NCBI GenBank assembly: GCA_916700875.1
Contig: CAKAKS010000062.1
Span: 5,422,373-5,486,372, forward strand
Length of the DNA: 64,000 bases
Reading direction: 5' to 3'
From: Sebastes aleutianus
Taxonomy: Eukaryota > Chordata > Actinopteri > Perciformes > Sebastidae
Shown: positions 43,654 through 56,551 of the stretch, piece by piece
How positions within the stretch are numbered: the first letter of the stretch is position 1
Layout: every line of letters begins with the position of its first letter
Notes under the pieces: model-generated
What the model saw: only the letters and a program-made list of their open reading frames with translations
Databases searched by the model: none
What the model was told of the DNA's origin: nothing
Position numbers and translations under genes: made by a program

Positions 43654-44822
43654 TTAAAACGAGTGAATCTCTGCTGTTTGTTTCAGGATGGATCTCTGTC
43701 TCAGTTTCTGCGTCTTTCTGCCAAAGTTGGTCTTGATTGGTGTTTGATGGGGAGCAGCCATAAGGACATTGATGACTGCGGCTTCATAGTGAGGGTTATA
43801 TGGAGGTTGAGGAGGTGAGGTATACGCATCACTTGTTTGACAGGAAGAGGCAGCACGGTGTGGTGTGAGCACAGCTGAGGTGGAAATCATGAGGCCTGTT
43901 TGGTCAAAACTCTCCACAAATACAAGATCTAAAAGGAAGACGTCTTCTATGTCTCTTTTCTATGTCTGTCAGCCCGTTGCATTCTGTCATTGTTGATATT
44001 TTGTCCATGTCCACTATTGAAAGTTTTGTCAGAATGTTTCCATGCAGCAGTCCTGGGTAGAGTGCTGAGATTTGAGATTTGTATGACTGTCTGATTACGA
44101 TCAGGTTTTTAATCTCAAATAATCCAAATCTAACCATTTATTTAAATACACAAAATATCAGCAAAAACTGATTCATTTTCATAATACTCATCTGCTCTTC
44201 TATGACTTCTCTGTCTACGACAGGCCTGGATTCACTCCCACTTGCCAACGCGGCTTCATCCTCACAATTCACAGTGTTGTCCTGATTGCTCAGCAGCTGG
44301 GGAAAGAATTGGGACAACTGAAATTCCTTTATACAGATCAGCTGTTTAAAGACTGCCTTAAGATACAAATAAAATAAATAAATATGTAAATAAATATGTT
44401 ATCGCTTCCAACCACACACACACATACCTAATTGTCAATGTAGGTGGAATGACAAAATGAGACAAAATTTTCCCATGAAAATTGCATCCCTCATAGTTTT
44501 TCTTCGGTGATCCAAGAGGATTAACATCAAATCAATCCTGTCACAATTTCATCTCCAGATGGTCACAACATGACGTGCAGCAATCTGGACTTACATGAAT
44601 GTAAAATGTGTTGCTCAAGGATTCATGAATTATGACTGTTGTGAGCCTCAGAGCTGTAACCCTCTGGCAACCAACCTGCAGTATAGGCTATTTGTTGGTC
44701 AGCGTTTTTTCTTTGTGACCGATGTGGATCAGTAACCTGTTACCAAGTCTTCTCCGAGATTCCCCTTCCCTCTGACACTCTTTAAAGCTGGTTTTGGTTT
44801 CACAACTAACAGGCTCATTAAA
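43654..44822 (-). other. Possible exons of an unidentified minus-strand gene
   Basis: Three stretches read like coding sequence, two with good acceptor signals. From 44822 after tttccctttttcag the frame reads FNEPVSCETKTSFKECQ. From 44296 after attctttccccag it reads LLSNQDNTVNCEDEAALASG. A frame of about 90 codons ends at a TAA at 43654 (TSPPQPPYNPHYEAAVINVL). The stretch 44137-43904 is open in another frame. Donor sites between them are weak, and no domain, signal peptide or transmembrane segment was recognised. This may be a degraded gene or chance. Confidence 0.2.
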
Positions 44823-46536
44823 CTGAAAAAGGGAAAATGATTTGCTCAGATAATTTATGTAAATGGAAGAACCACCTCTGAACATGCACAAGGGTAAATG
44901 TTACATGGCTGATTGTTTGCACCAGTCTGTTAATTACATGAAATTAAATCAAGGTCATCATGGTTCCCTGTTAGCGACCTAGGGCAGTGCTCGGTCAGTA
45001 TTACAGGAAGACATGTTGTATTTCATCTTCGATGCCAAGGTATCGTAGCTTTGAAATGAAACCACACTTTTAGCTACTGTGTTGATAAAGATTTTTCAAA
45101 TCTAAACAGATTTTGAAAATGTGAGAGAGCCCACACGTAACAACATGTTATGTTAAATTTAACAGTTTTGTTCCTGTAGTGTGTGGAGAGCAACGATTTG
45201 ACCAAAACAGCACACCGCACACTGACAGATTCCTTCATGAACACTACTTTGTAATACAAATTCACAAAGGATGGATAAAGTCATGGAGACACGTTAAATA
45301 AACATTTGCATTGTTGCCACAAATTAACAAGTTGGTCCTCCACTTCTGAGTCCATCTTACTTTATGCTTCATGTTTAGCATTAGCTCATGCATTAGCCGC
45401 GGTTGCTGTGACGGCAGTGGATGTCCTTCCTTCTTCAGTCAGCTTGGTTCTCAATTGGCTATCGTTTGTTCCCACGTGACGGCGTCATCGGCTGTCCTCG
45501 GGGTTCCCCACACACAACAGGATATCCCATCGTAAATACTGAACATGTTTAATATTTACGATTTGAAATCGGTGCGTCCAAGATGGACTTCAGAGCCGAT
45601 CGGGGGATGTAAAAAACACTCTTAACATACCTCATACTACAGGAACATCTGGAAAGATCATCTTTACAACCATCAAACAATCAGGGCTTTGCTGACGATT
45701 GCTGCGGTGGGGGGGGATTCAGGCCCAAAATCAGCTTGATTCTTGTGTACCCGGCATTAAAGAAAAAAGATCAGGTCGTCATTTGGCAAATACACTTATT
45801 CACTTTCTTGCAGAGAGTAAGCGTGACTTAACATAAAGACATGGGACCAGTAACTTCCTGTATTCTCCACTGGTTGTCTGGCAAATGCTCCGCCAAGAAG
45901 CTAACTGGCTAAACTGGCTGAAACTGGCTTAGCTACATATTACAATGTTCATTTATTTGTCATTTTACAACATAGAGTTGCACAATGAAATGTAAGTTGT
46001 AGCCCCCTCATGCTACATCACACACATGAAACATTTATACAATCATTTAAATTAGAATAGAATAACATGAAATAAAATAAAAAATGTATAGAGTTACTTA
46101 TATATACAGTAAATCTTTATATAGGTATATACCTAGAGATACTTTGCTTTAGTGGGAATGAGGGTAGTGCAAAAGGTATTAGTATGGTAATGTAATGTAA
46201 ACCAGCAAGAACCAAAAGAGTGTGGAGGATGAGGATGAGGTGAGGAGTCTTACAGGTTGAGGAAAGAAGCTGCTCTGTAGTCTGGTGGTACGGCAGTGGA
46301 TACAGCAGAAACAGGCTGTTTTTGCTGGGGTGGGTATTGTCTTTTAGCATCCTTTGGGCTCTGTGCAGGCACCTCACCTCACCGATACCACTGATGCTCG
46401 GTAGATGGGTACCAATGATGTTCTTGGCGGTTTTTTTTTACCATGCAGACATGAGAGAGTGGTATCCATCTTCTTATCTCGGCAAAAAAGTGTAAAAAAA
46501 AAGAGAAAGTTTATTCCCTAAACTGTTAAATTATCA

Positions 46537-47626
46537 ATCAATCAATCAACACGTAGTTGTATGGCCCTTTACAACAACCAAAAGGTACCCAAAGTGCTTT
46601 ACATTAACATCAAGAAATAACAGGAATAAAAACACAACATATCATAAAATCGGAAAAAGGTACATAAAAGGAACATGTCACAGCGCTACTAGGTATTAAA
46701 AGACAATCTAAATAAAAAAAGTCTTGAGCTTAGATTTAAAAAAGTACTAGGTCAGTGAAAGTGCGTATATCAGGGGGTAACTTGTTCCATAGTTTAGGAG
46801 CAGCGACAGCAAAAGCACGATCACCCCACAGCTTATACCTCCACCTCGGGACTTCTAAAAAAAGTTGACCCGATGACCGCAAAGCCCTGTTATGCTCACG
46901 GAGAGTTAAAATCTCGGACAAATGAGGTGGGCCAAGGCCATTAATGGCTTTAAAAACAAACATTAAGAGCTTAAAATCGATTCTAAAGCGAACTGGAAGA
47001 AAAATGGAGTGAGTAAAGTACGGGGTAATGTGTTCACGTCTGTAAGTGTTAGTTAAAAAGCGAGCAGCAGCATTTTGCACAAGTTGGAGGTGCGCGAGAG
47101 AAGACTGGTTGAGACCAACATACAGTGCATTACAATAATCAAATCTCGAGCTCATAAAGGTGTGAATTGCCTTCTCAAGATCATGCCGATTGAGGAAGGG
47201 CTTTACTTTAGCCAGAAGACGAAGCTGGAAAAAGCTTGTTTTAACAACAGAGTCAATCTGTTTATCAAATTTCAAACAGCTGTCGAATGTCAACCCCAGA
47301 TTTATTACGGTCGGTTTGAAGTAAGAAGCCAGAGCACCAAAGCTTGAGACTGCAACATTAGTCATGTACGAAGTACCAAACATAATGCATTCAGTTTTAC
47401 CTTCATTTAAAAGAAGGACATTTTGTGACAGCCACTGCTTTATGTCACTAATACAGTTCAACAGAGAGTTCAGTGCATCACTTACATTAGACTTCATAGG
47501 TAGATAGATTTGTAAATCATCCGCATAACAATGAAAAGACAGATTGTGCTTGACTATAATTAACCCTAGAGGCAGCATATGTAAATAATAATATATAAAT
47601 ATATAAAACGAATGCTTTAACAACAA
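46537..47626 (-). mobile_element. L2-like LINE, 5'-truncated, 3' half of RT
   Basis: The minus-strand frame 47626-46736 encodes the end of a non-LTR reverse transcriptase: LSFHCYADDLQIYLP with the YADD motif, then the thumb (QWLSQNVLLLNEGKTE), and the post-RT segment (FDYCNALYVGLN, LWNKLPPDIRTFTD). The untranslated tail contains tgtaaagcactttgggtacc and ends in a short attgattgattgat repeat near 46540, features of L2-type fish LINEs. The 296-residue frame is open but lacks the endonuclease and the N-terminal RT, so it is an inactive 5' truncation. Confidence 0.85.
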
Positions 47627-47639
47627 GACATTGATATTT

Positions 47640-50260
47640 CAGAAACAGACAGAACCATTTCTGGTTAACTCTGTTGGGACGGACACAAACCCAACCAGCT
47701 GTTTGCAGAGCTGAGGACCTCCAGTATGGCCACCAGACAGTAAATTATGTCGCCTTTTATTCACTACTTACCTCTCTACATCCCACCTGAGCCAGTTCAA
47801 ACAGGCCAGTCTGCATTCCCCCTCTACTTATGGCCTTACTTGATTATACCACATTATTATCCTCGCGGTACCCTCTGTGTGTCCCGCCGTGCTAATCTCC
47901 GTTCAGACGTGCTCACCTGTAATTAACCCTTCTGTTTATTGTCCTACATCATTACACACAGCCTGTGTAGAGCTGCTTCTGGTTTCAGCCTGCACAAGTA
48001 TGGCTGTCGTGGCGAACACCTGTCCAGGTGAGTTAGAAATCAGTGCAGTGTGTCTGAGGTTTAAAAGCACACTTGCTGGCCTGGAGTCAGCAGAAAGGCA
48101 CAGGGCTGTGCCGTCGTTTCATCCCTCACCCACTCTGGGACTCACTGCCACTTTGTCTGAACTGTATTCACAGCAGCATTACGACTATCAACTGGATCTG
48201 GAATTCATTCCGCTAAAGGAAATGGATTACCTCACAAAACCTCAGAGGAGATCATATGCTTCTGTTACTGCTTTGTTTTGATTCTGTAAATCTCATATTG
48301 ATTTCTCAATGAAGCATAACTGATGCATTGTAAAAGCCCTCACAATGAACACACCGTTTTATTATTCATATTCTTATTTCTTTACACTCCAACCTTTACT
48401 ACCATAAAACTTTAAGGCCCGTCTTTGAAATGTGAATCAGTGTTCTCATGCAGCTTTTGTGGGCTGAGTTGTTAGAACTATAAAATGAGGTATAGGCCTG
48501 GTCTATCCAATCCACTGCTGTTGAGGAGCACAGTAAAGCATTTCATTTGTTAGAAAATTGTAGTGTTGTTTTATTTGGTTGGGGCTATATCCTTACAACA
48601 AGCCAGGGTAGAGCACAGCGGAAAAGAGCTTGTTCTTGTTGGTTGTTGTCATTTGATCTGCAGGTGTGTGAGAAACTGAATCTTTTTAACGCATCATTAT
48701 TACAATGGCAAATAATTTCACAGAACCTCTGCTGAAAAGAAAAGAAACATTAAAATAAGCACTACCAATCAACAAGACTAAGAGTCTACTGCTCTGAGCT
48801 ACATTCGCATGCAAACATCCTCACAGTGACAATGCTAACATGTTTAGCAGATATAATGTTTAATGCGTTTACCATATGGTTTAGCGTGTTAGCATGCTGA
48901 CATTTTTCTAATTATCATTAAACATGAAATACAGCTGAGGCTGATCCGGATGTCTTTAGTTTTACAGGGCTTTGGTCAAAAAACAAAGTGTTGAACAAAA
49001 TGAAATGTTGACCTGATGAAATGTCAGAGGATCACCAAGTTATTACGATTCATTCTGAGGGGAACATGAATGTCGGAAACAAAGTCGAGATATTTCAGTC
49101 CATACCTAAGTGGTGAACCGACTGACCACCCGACAGACTGACGTTGCCATAGATGCCGATAGCATGACTAAAAATACAATTACACCCTGGACTTCTAACC
49201 CCCGAAAGGCACAACTAGACCACACTGTCAACCATCATACCAAATTAGAAGTTCCTAAGTTAAATAGTTTCTGAGTTCTGCTCCGGAAACCAAAATGTGA
49301 CACGCGAATGGACGGAGGGATGGAAGGACGGACAGAAGGACGGACGGAAGGATGGATATGCAGAGCGCTATATACCCCCGACTACATTGCCGCTGGGGTA
49401 AAATGAGTCCTAAAACCTGGAAATGAGTTAGCATTTTAGCACTTTGGTTCCCTCGTCTGGAAGTCAATGGATTTTTATTAAGATGCCTGAAATAAGGTCT
49501 GTGGTTAACACCAGCTGAAGAGATTTTAACGTTTTGTTCACAATATAAAATACGTCAGTAAATATCTTACTCATGAATTTTGAAGTCTTTATGTGTCTTA
49601 AAAAAGGCGGTTGCTAACAAGTGGCTAAATGAGACTATAAATGCCATCACGCCGACTTATCCTCCTTTACAGCCTCGTTGTGTGTACTCGCGCTCATGTG
49701 ATCGTGGTGTAGTTCGTTTATAGCCTAACGTTAGCTTTTTACTTCTAGTAATTGCATTCACGCTTCAAAAATCATGAAAGCGGTGTTCATCTGTGGAGAT
49801 TATCTTGCTGAACAAAACATGTCAGTATCATAAAGGTTTGTTTGCCACAGAGCTGATTTTCTGCAATAATCCAAAATCCAATAGAACAGTCCCATTGGCT
49901 TTTAGTGGAGGGAACCAGGGTGATGCCAACTTCCTGGTTGGCATACAAAAATACGACATCCCTGGAGCATTCTATTTAATTTCAACATAAAGGATGTCTT
50001 ATCTGGCTGTGGCCATTTTGTTGAAGTCATTGTTTTGCAAGTCCCAAGTAAGTCTGAAGTCTTTGCACTCAAGTCCCAAGTCAAGACGGACAAGTCCTGA
50101 GTCCTAAACTCTGAGTTTCGAGTCCTGAACAAGTCATAATGTGCTCTTTACCAAATGAAATTACATTTTAACAACAGATTAATAATATATTAAATTTACA
50201 AAAATCATGATTGCTTAAAATAAATTTAAACAACCACAAGTGTGTCTGAACGTAACATTA
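47640..50260. other. Intergenic; one dispersed repeat copy
   Basis: No gene was seen. About 48830-49120 contains gttagcatgctgacattt, tacagctgaggctgat and ctgaggggaacatgaatgtc, a fish repeat also present at 62920-63130. The 134-codon plus-strand frame at 47877-48281 has no family features. Confidence 0.5.
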
Positions 50261-50264
50261 TTAT

Positions 50265-50446
50265 TTTTTTTTAAACATTATTTTTTTGACATTTCCAAGT
50301 CTTTGTTGATAGGACAGTGGACGGCTTAGAAAGGGGGAGAGAAAGATGGGGCGACATGCGGAAACGGCCGCAGATCGGAATCGAACCCGGACTCAGCCTT
50401 CTTTTATGGGCGCCCGCTCTACCAACTGAACTATCGGGGCGCCCGT
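50265..50446 (-). mobile_element. tRNA-derived SINE (minus strand)
   Basis: On the minus strand the head reads gggcgccccgatagttcagt, then tggtagagcg (A box, at 50422-50433), with a B box ggttcgattcc at 50377-50387. A non-tRNA body and A-rich tail follow. The arrangement is that of a Pol III SINE. The 3' part does not fold as a tRNA acceptor stem, so it is not a tRNA gene. Confidence 0.85.
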
Positions 50447-51236
50447 AACATTAGTTTTCTTCTGCACATTGATTGGATGCTGATCGGATCGGTTCAAACA
50501 AAGCGGATCTGGGGAATTAAGTGTCGACTTGCTGTGAATGAATAGCGTTAACGTTAGTTGATTCAACATACTTTTTAATCTTTGAGCTTGGGAGAAGGTA
50601 TCAAGTCACCATAGTTGAAGTCGAGTTGTTTTTGATTTTGTCAAGTTGAGTCTTAAGTCATCAAGTTTGTGACTCGAGTCTGACTTGAGTCCAAGTCATG
50701 TGATTCGAGTCCACACCTCTGGTCTTTCACCTCCTCAAACTCAGTTTTCGTCCATTTTCGATCGATGACCAGACTCTGTTCTGACCCACTTTGGTTTCAA
50801 TCACATATTTAGGCCCTCACTGTCAAATGGACATAAAGCAGTGCCAGCAGTAGTCTGCTCAGAGAGAGAGTTCGTCACGCAGCTTCAGATCAGACTCGTA
50901 GGGCATCAGAAAAGCAGAGAAGAAAACTGTTATAGTTGAGAGTGTGCACACAGCTGTGTCTTTTGTAGGAATCACTAGCCAACAGACTGATTGACTTTTC
51001 TGTCCAAAACCTCTTTCAGCCTCTGCAGCATTAACAAGACGAGGGCTGCTACACTTTGTGAGGGCTGTAAGACCAAATAACAACCAAAAGGCATGAACAA
51101 ACATGGAGGCACATGCATTTAAACATAAATTCAATCATGTGCATAGTTTAAGTTACACAAGACGCTATGCACTCATCCCGATTCTCAATTTTCCATCTCT
51201 CTCAATCTCTTTTTTCTTTTCTCTATGTCTTTCATA

Positions 51237-51351
<115 letters not shown>

Positions 51352-52079
51352 CCATTTCAATTTTTTAATCAGTTTATTGCTTCAGTGGAGTTTGTTTTTA
51401 TTGTAAAACCCCGTCAGACCACAGAGAACGGCTCCAATTAATCAGCGGTATCACACTAATATGAATCAGGTCAGAGAGGATATTTTATTCTACTGAGTGA
51501 ACATGGAAGATTCATTATAAAAGTGACATTTAAAGGTATGTTTATTTCTATATCTGTAACTAGATTTCGATCGGAGTGCATTACTAAAGAGAAACAGAAA
51601 AGATTCTAATCTAGAGCTACAAGGTATTATTAGGCCAACTTTGAGTTACAATGTAAAAATACCTCTTGAGAAAACATGGTATTTAGAATGAATAAATAAT
51701 ATGCTGGAGTTCAAGAAATTAGAAATACTGTTGGAACAATGTTCTTATTAATAGTCTCGTTGCAACTTTGCTACCTTTAGGCTGCATTCACACGGGATCA
51801 GACGTTGTGGTGATTTGCCGCAAGGTCACGTGGCGGTGTGGGAGAGTTACTTTTGTTCCCTCATGGCTGGGATGTACAGCTCTGTATCGCAGGTTTACGT
51901 GATTGGCCACCGCAACATGACGCCGGGTGTCGTTTCTCCAAAAGTTGATTCTGTTTCTACTTTTTTTTCTTTTCTTCGGCACCACCTGCTGCTGTCGCAT
52001 CCCCAACGCACTACCCCCAGACGTCAACAGCGCGTGGCGGCAGCGGAATCTGTTGTTTTTTATTTCGGCGTCCATGTTA

Positions 52080-52245
52080 TGATTTGAGCATATTTTTTAT
52101 GCTAAATGCAGTACCTGTGAGGGTTTCTGGACAATATTTGTAATTGTTTTGTGTTGTGTTGTTAAATATATACATACATTTGCATAAAGAAGCATATTTG
52201 TCGATTAATCGTGATTAAATATTTTAATCGATTGACAGCCCTAAT
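52080..52245. repeat. Partial tagggctgtcaa-family repeat
   Basis: It contains gtacctgtgagggtttctgg, the inverse of the block at 14240 and 31580. It ends in atacatttgcataaa and gattgacagccctaa. Confidence 0.65.
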
Positions 52246-52855
52246 ATTTACGCGCTGTATTATTGTAATGGGGTATTCTCTTCATATTTGATCTAACTGG
52301 TTTTGAGTCTGTCTTATATGTTTAGTAACCTCTATGAATTATGGAAAACAATAAAAGTCACTTTCCTGGTTAAATCAAGTTAAATAACTTCTGGAAGGAA
52401 ACTTATAGTCTGTCTTCATTCACATGTAGGTGATAAAACTACTGTATACCCAACACGGTTTACACTATATACAGTAAAATAATGTCTTCATGTGATGCTG
52501 AACTAATGGAGTCCAATGACTGGACTAGTCAGGTGAAAACAGAGGAGGTGTTCGTGTGTTGCTTTGGGCTTTTCCTTTTTCTTAGTGTGGCTGAAACATT
52601 TGACTCTGTGTAATGTCAGAATGAAATGCAGTGTGCTGAATTCACCCCACAAGGGTTTAATCAAACAAAATTCTCCACCTTGACTCTAAAGTTGATGCTT
52701 TAAAACTTTAATGCAAAGATGAACAAACCAGAGTGCATGACAACTGTAATAAAGGACAACAGGGACTGACAGTGCAACACAGGAGAGGAGCTATAAAGAG
52801 GAAGGCAGGTTGTCAGCTTCAGCTCCGTGGAGGTTCACACCTCAGTGGAGGCCTC

Positions 52856-53389
52856 CTAGTGGCCGATGTAAGCATTGATGAAGCGCAGATACTTGGACAC
52901 TTGGGTGTAGACGCTGGGGCGGCCTGGGACACCACAACCGTCCGGACCCCCATAACTCATGATGCCCACCTGCACGTAACCACCGCTGGCTGCACGACAC
53001 ATCAGCGGGCCGTCGTAATCCCCATCTGGACGTACAAAAGCCATACACACCTACACCCACACACACCCACACACACACACTCACTGTGTAAGTCTTTCCA
53101 CTTTGACTTGTCCCTTATTTGAAGTTGTGGGGGGGGGGGACTGGAGCTAGTTTTAACTACTAACTGATAGTGTAGTCTACCCAACCTAGGGCTCACGCCA
53201 CACTCAATATTTCATCTGACTGAACTACTGAAACTGACTTTGTATTTGTCCTTCCCTCCAGTCACCAGCTCTCCGACACACAGCATGTCTGAAGTCAGCG
53301 CAGGGTACTTGGCGTAACACACACTGTGAGGAATGATGGAAATCTCCATCTCCTGAAGGATGTCCTGACCCGGCTGTCGAACTGCATTG

Positions 53390-53420
<31 letters not shown>

Positions 53421-54753
53421 ACCAGAATGAGTGGGTGATACTTTATGAGAGCATAGCAACCGAGGTCAGGTCTGTATTTACGGCTGGATGTTTTTTTTGT
53501 TTAATTACACCAAGATCATAAATCGTAAGTCTTGATAAAAGAGATCAAGAGGTTTCTCCGTGCTCACTCTAAGTTCAACACGTGGACGTACGAGCAGGAT
53601 TTGTGACTTCACAATGACTGCTCAGTATGCAACATTTCATATGAAGTAGGACAGTGGTCCCCCCCACTCCCCTACTTGTATCTACGAAAAGCTTTGAAAG
53701 GCTAAACGCCAACAAATATGGACTGAAGCAGAATATTTCCAGTTATTGGAAATGTTTGGATCACATGAGTTGGAAACAATCCTACACACCCACCACTGGA
53801 ATCTAATTCTACTAATAGTGTAATACATACAACAGTGTAGCCTGATCTTTGTCTAGAACCGTGTTTAAACAGAATTCGGCCCACTAAGTAACAAAAAAAT
53901 GCATCTTTTTAAATAGTTTTATATACAGACTTAAATTATCCAGTAAGTGTGTTATTATGATTTTAGATATTCATGTACAAATCTAATTTTGACAACCTCA
54001 GAGCAGATAAATCCTGGCACACCCTCTGTGATCTTTGGGGGTGAAACATATATGTATATGTGTATACATTATACAGAATGTACCATGTGAGCAGTTGTAG
54101 AAGGCTAATTGTTCCCAACTTTTTTTCAATAACGTACCCCCCTTTGAGGTATTTTTTTCAGCCAAGTACCCCCTAAAGAGCGTACAACATCTTTGGTAGA
54201 AAAATAAAGTATTTCCTAGTTAACGGCATTTAACGAATGCATAATATTGAGTATAAAATGTGGTTTATTGAACTTAGATTTCCATTTTTTTTATTAAACT
54301 TATCATAGTATAATTATTTTAACAATTATGCATGACTGATATTTTTCAAATTAACTTTTAAAAATCTCACATACACTATGCAGTACTCAAAAGTACCCCT
54401 AGGGGTACTCCCCAGATGAGAAACACTTCCATGCCCCTGCCTATTAATGAAGGCCAGTTTTTATATGAGAATTTACAATAATTAAACTTTCTGGTGGAAA
54501 AAAAACAAAATCAAAATAAACTCCACATCAAAGTGGAGTATATTTATGTCTTGGAGGGGATCAGTAGAAGATGATTCATTTGGAGAAAACAAAAAAAAAC
54601 GAAGTGTAAAAACTACCTGAGCACTTCAGGAAGTAGTCCAGCATGACCCCCATAAAACAGCAACTTGCAGCTTTTTTCTTTAGTTCATAAGCAGTTGTTG
54701 ATTTCCAGAGGTATTTCTTTGAAAGAACATTTAAATAAACCAGTCAAAATATC

Positions 54754-54794
<41 letters not shown>

Positions 54795-56511
54795 TATATA
54801 TAGGGGTATTTGAACTTGTGTATGTGTGTGTGTGTGTGTGTGTATTAATTTGTCCTTATAGGCTGCTTTATGTGCAAAACTCACCCCAGCCAACGATCCA
54901 GCACTCAGATGACGGACCAAAGGTGTCGTCAGCGCTGGGCAGACTCACTTGGGCCACCTGCTGATTGAACTTCACCGATTTCTTCAGCTTTACCAGGGCG
55001 ATGTCGTTGATGTAGCCACTGCTCAGGGCCCGGTACTCAGGGTGAAGCAAGACAGTAGATATTCCCATGTAACGCGCAGCAGCCTTCTGCAGGTTGTATG
55101 AGCCGACCGCAATAAATGATCTACGCCATACAGGCGTAGGATGTCTGGCAACAGAAACACACACATGTTAGCTCTTCTGCATTCATGGATCACCCTCTAT
55201 TAACTGTAAAAACACACACTACACATCATTATTCTAACATGCAAGTATAGGTTGGGGGACACATAAGCATTGCCTTGTTTTGCCATATATTATACCAGAT
55301 GAGAATGATGAGGGTGCTAATTCATTTCAGATCAACGGTGTAACATTTTAAAATCATTGTTTATTTTCAGAATCTACGTTATCTATATTTATTACATACT
55401 CGATTCTGATTGGTCAATCACAGCGTTCTGCGGTCTGTAATTTCTTTATAACAGACCGTTGCTATGTGTAATAGACTGTTGCTATGGGCGCAGCTCTGAT
55501 GTCGGACTCTGGCGGACCGTTTTTGTGTCAAAATATTGATTTCTTCAGTAAGTAGTCGTGTAATACGCGGGATGATGTACAGCGAGCCGGTCATTGTTGT
55601 GAAAGAATCCCCTTCAGGGCAATGAGAGACCAGCATCGCTCTGTCGGGGATTGTTTCACAACAATGACCGGCTCGCTGTACATTATCCCTTACTTACAGA
55701 CCTTAAAATCAAGAAGGCGTCGCAACCTCCTGTGAAACTCTGGCGACCCCTAGTGGGGTCGGGACCCCTAGATTGGGAACCAGTGACCTACAATATATCA
55801 ACATGCCTATTACATATTGTATTTTATGATATATTATACACGATATTTTGACTTTCCACGTACTTTTAATGAGTTTAGTTGTGTTATGAATTACATTAAA
55901 ATGTTCAAAGGTACATTGCGAATGAGTAGATTTCAGTATAATTGATTAAAAGGTAGTGTAGTGCTCTTGATACACCTAGATATAACCTGTAATGTTCTGG
56001 CTAATATGGAAGATGATTAGAGTCATGTGAAAACACCAGTGACCTACCTACTGCTTTCCCAGCAGTTTGCAGCAGTCAGAATCCACTGACTGTCGAGGAT
56101 GGTGCCGCTGCAGCGCCACTTGGCGCCTTTACCATCAGTTAAGTTCAAGTGGACCATCCCCGGCCATCTGCCCTCTGGAGCATCGTGGCCCCCGGTGATG
56201 GAGCTCCTCATCTCAGCCCCAAGCAAACCTAAAAATAAGCAGTAATGAAACTTTATAAAAGCCACGTTAAAGGGATCCTGTGTAGTGACCTCTAGTATTG
56301 CTATGGAGCAGCTTTCCTATGAGTGGGTCCCTGTTTTGTTTGTCTGGCGCATGCGCACGAGGATGTGTGTGCAAGCACGTGCCTACGTGGGTGACATGAG
56401 ACACAGTTAAGCCAACGGTTTCACACTATTCCATTGATCTACAGGTGGCCCTTATATATGCTGCAATGTGCCAGAAGAAGACTGCTAAGTAAATATAGTC
56501 AAACCTCAAGC

Positions 56512-56551
<40 letters not shown>

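Noticed and set aside
47877..48281. 134-codon plus-strand frame
   Set aside because: No domain, no splice context, ordinary length for chance in this base composition.
50369..50446. Possible tRNA gene on the minus strand
   Set aside because: A and B boxes are present but the 3' half does not pair as an acceptor stem and it continues into a SINE body.
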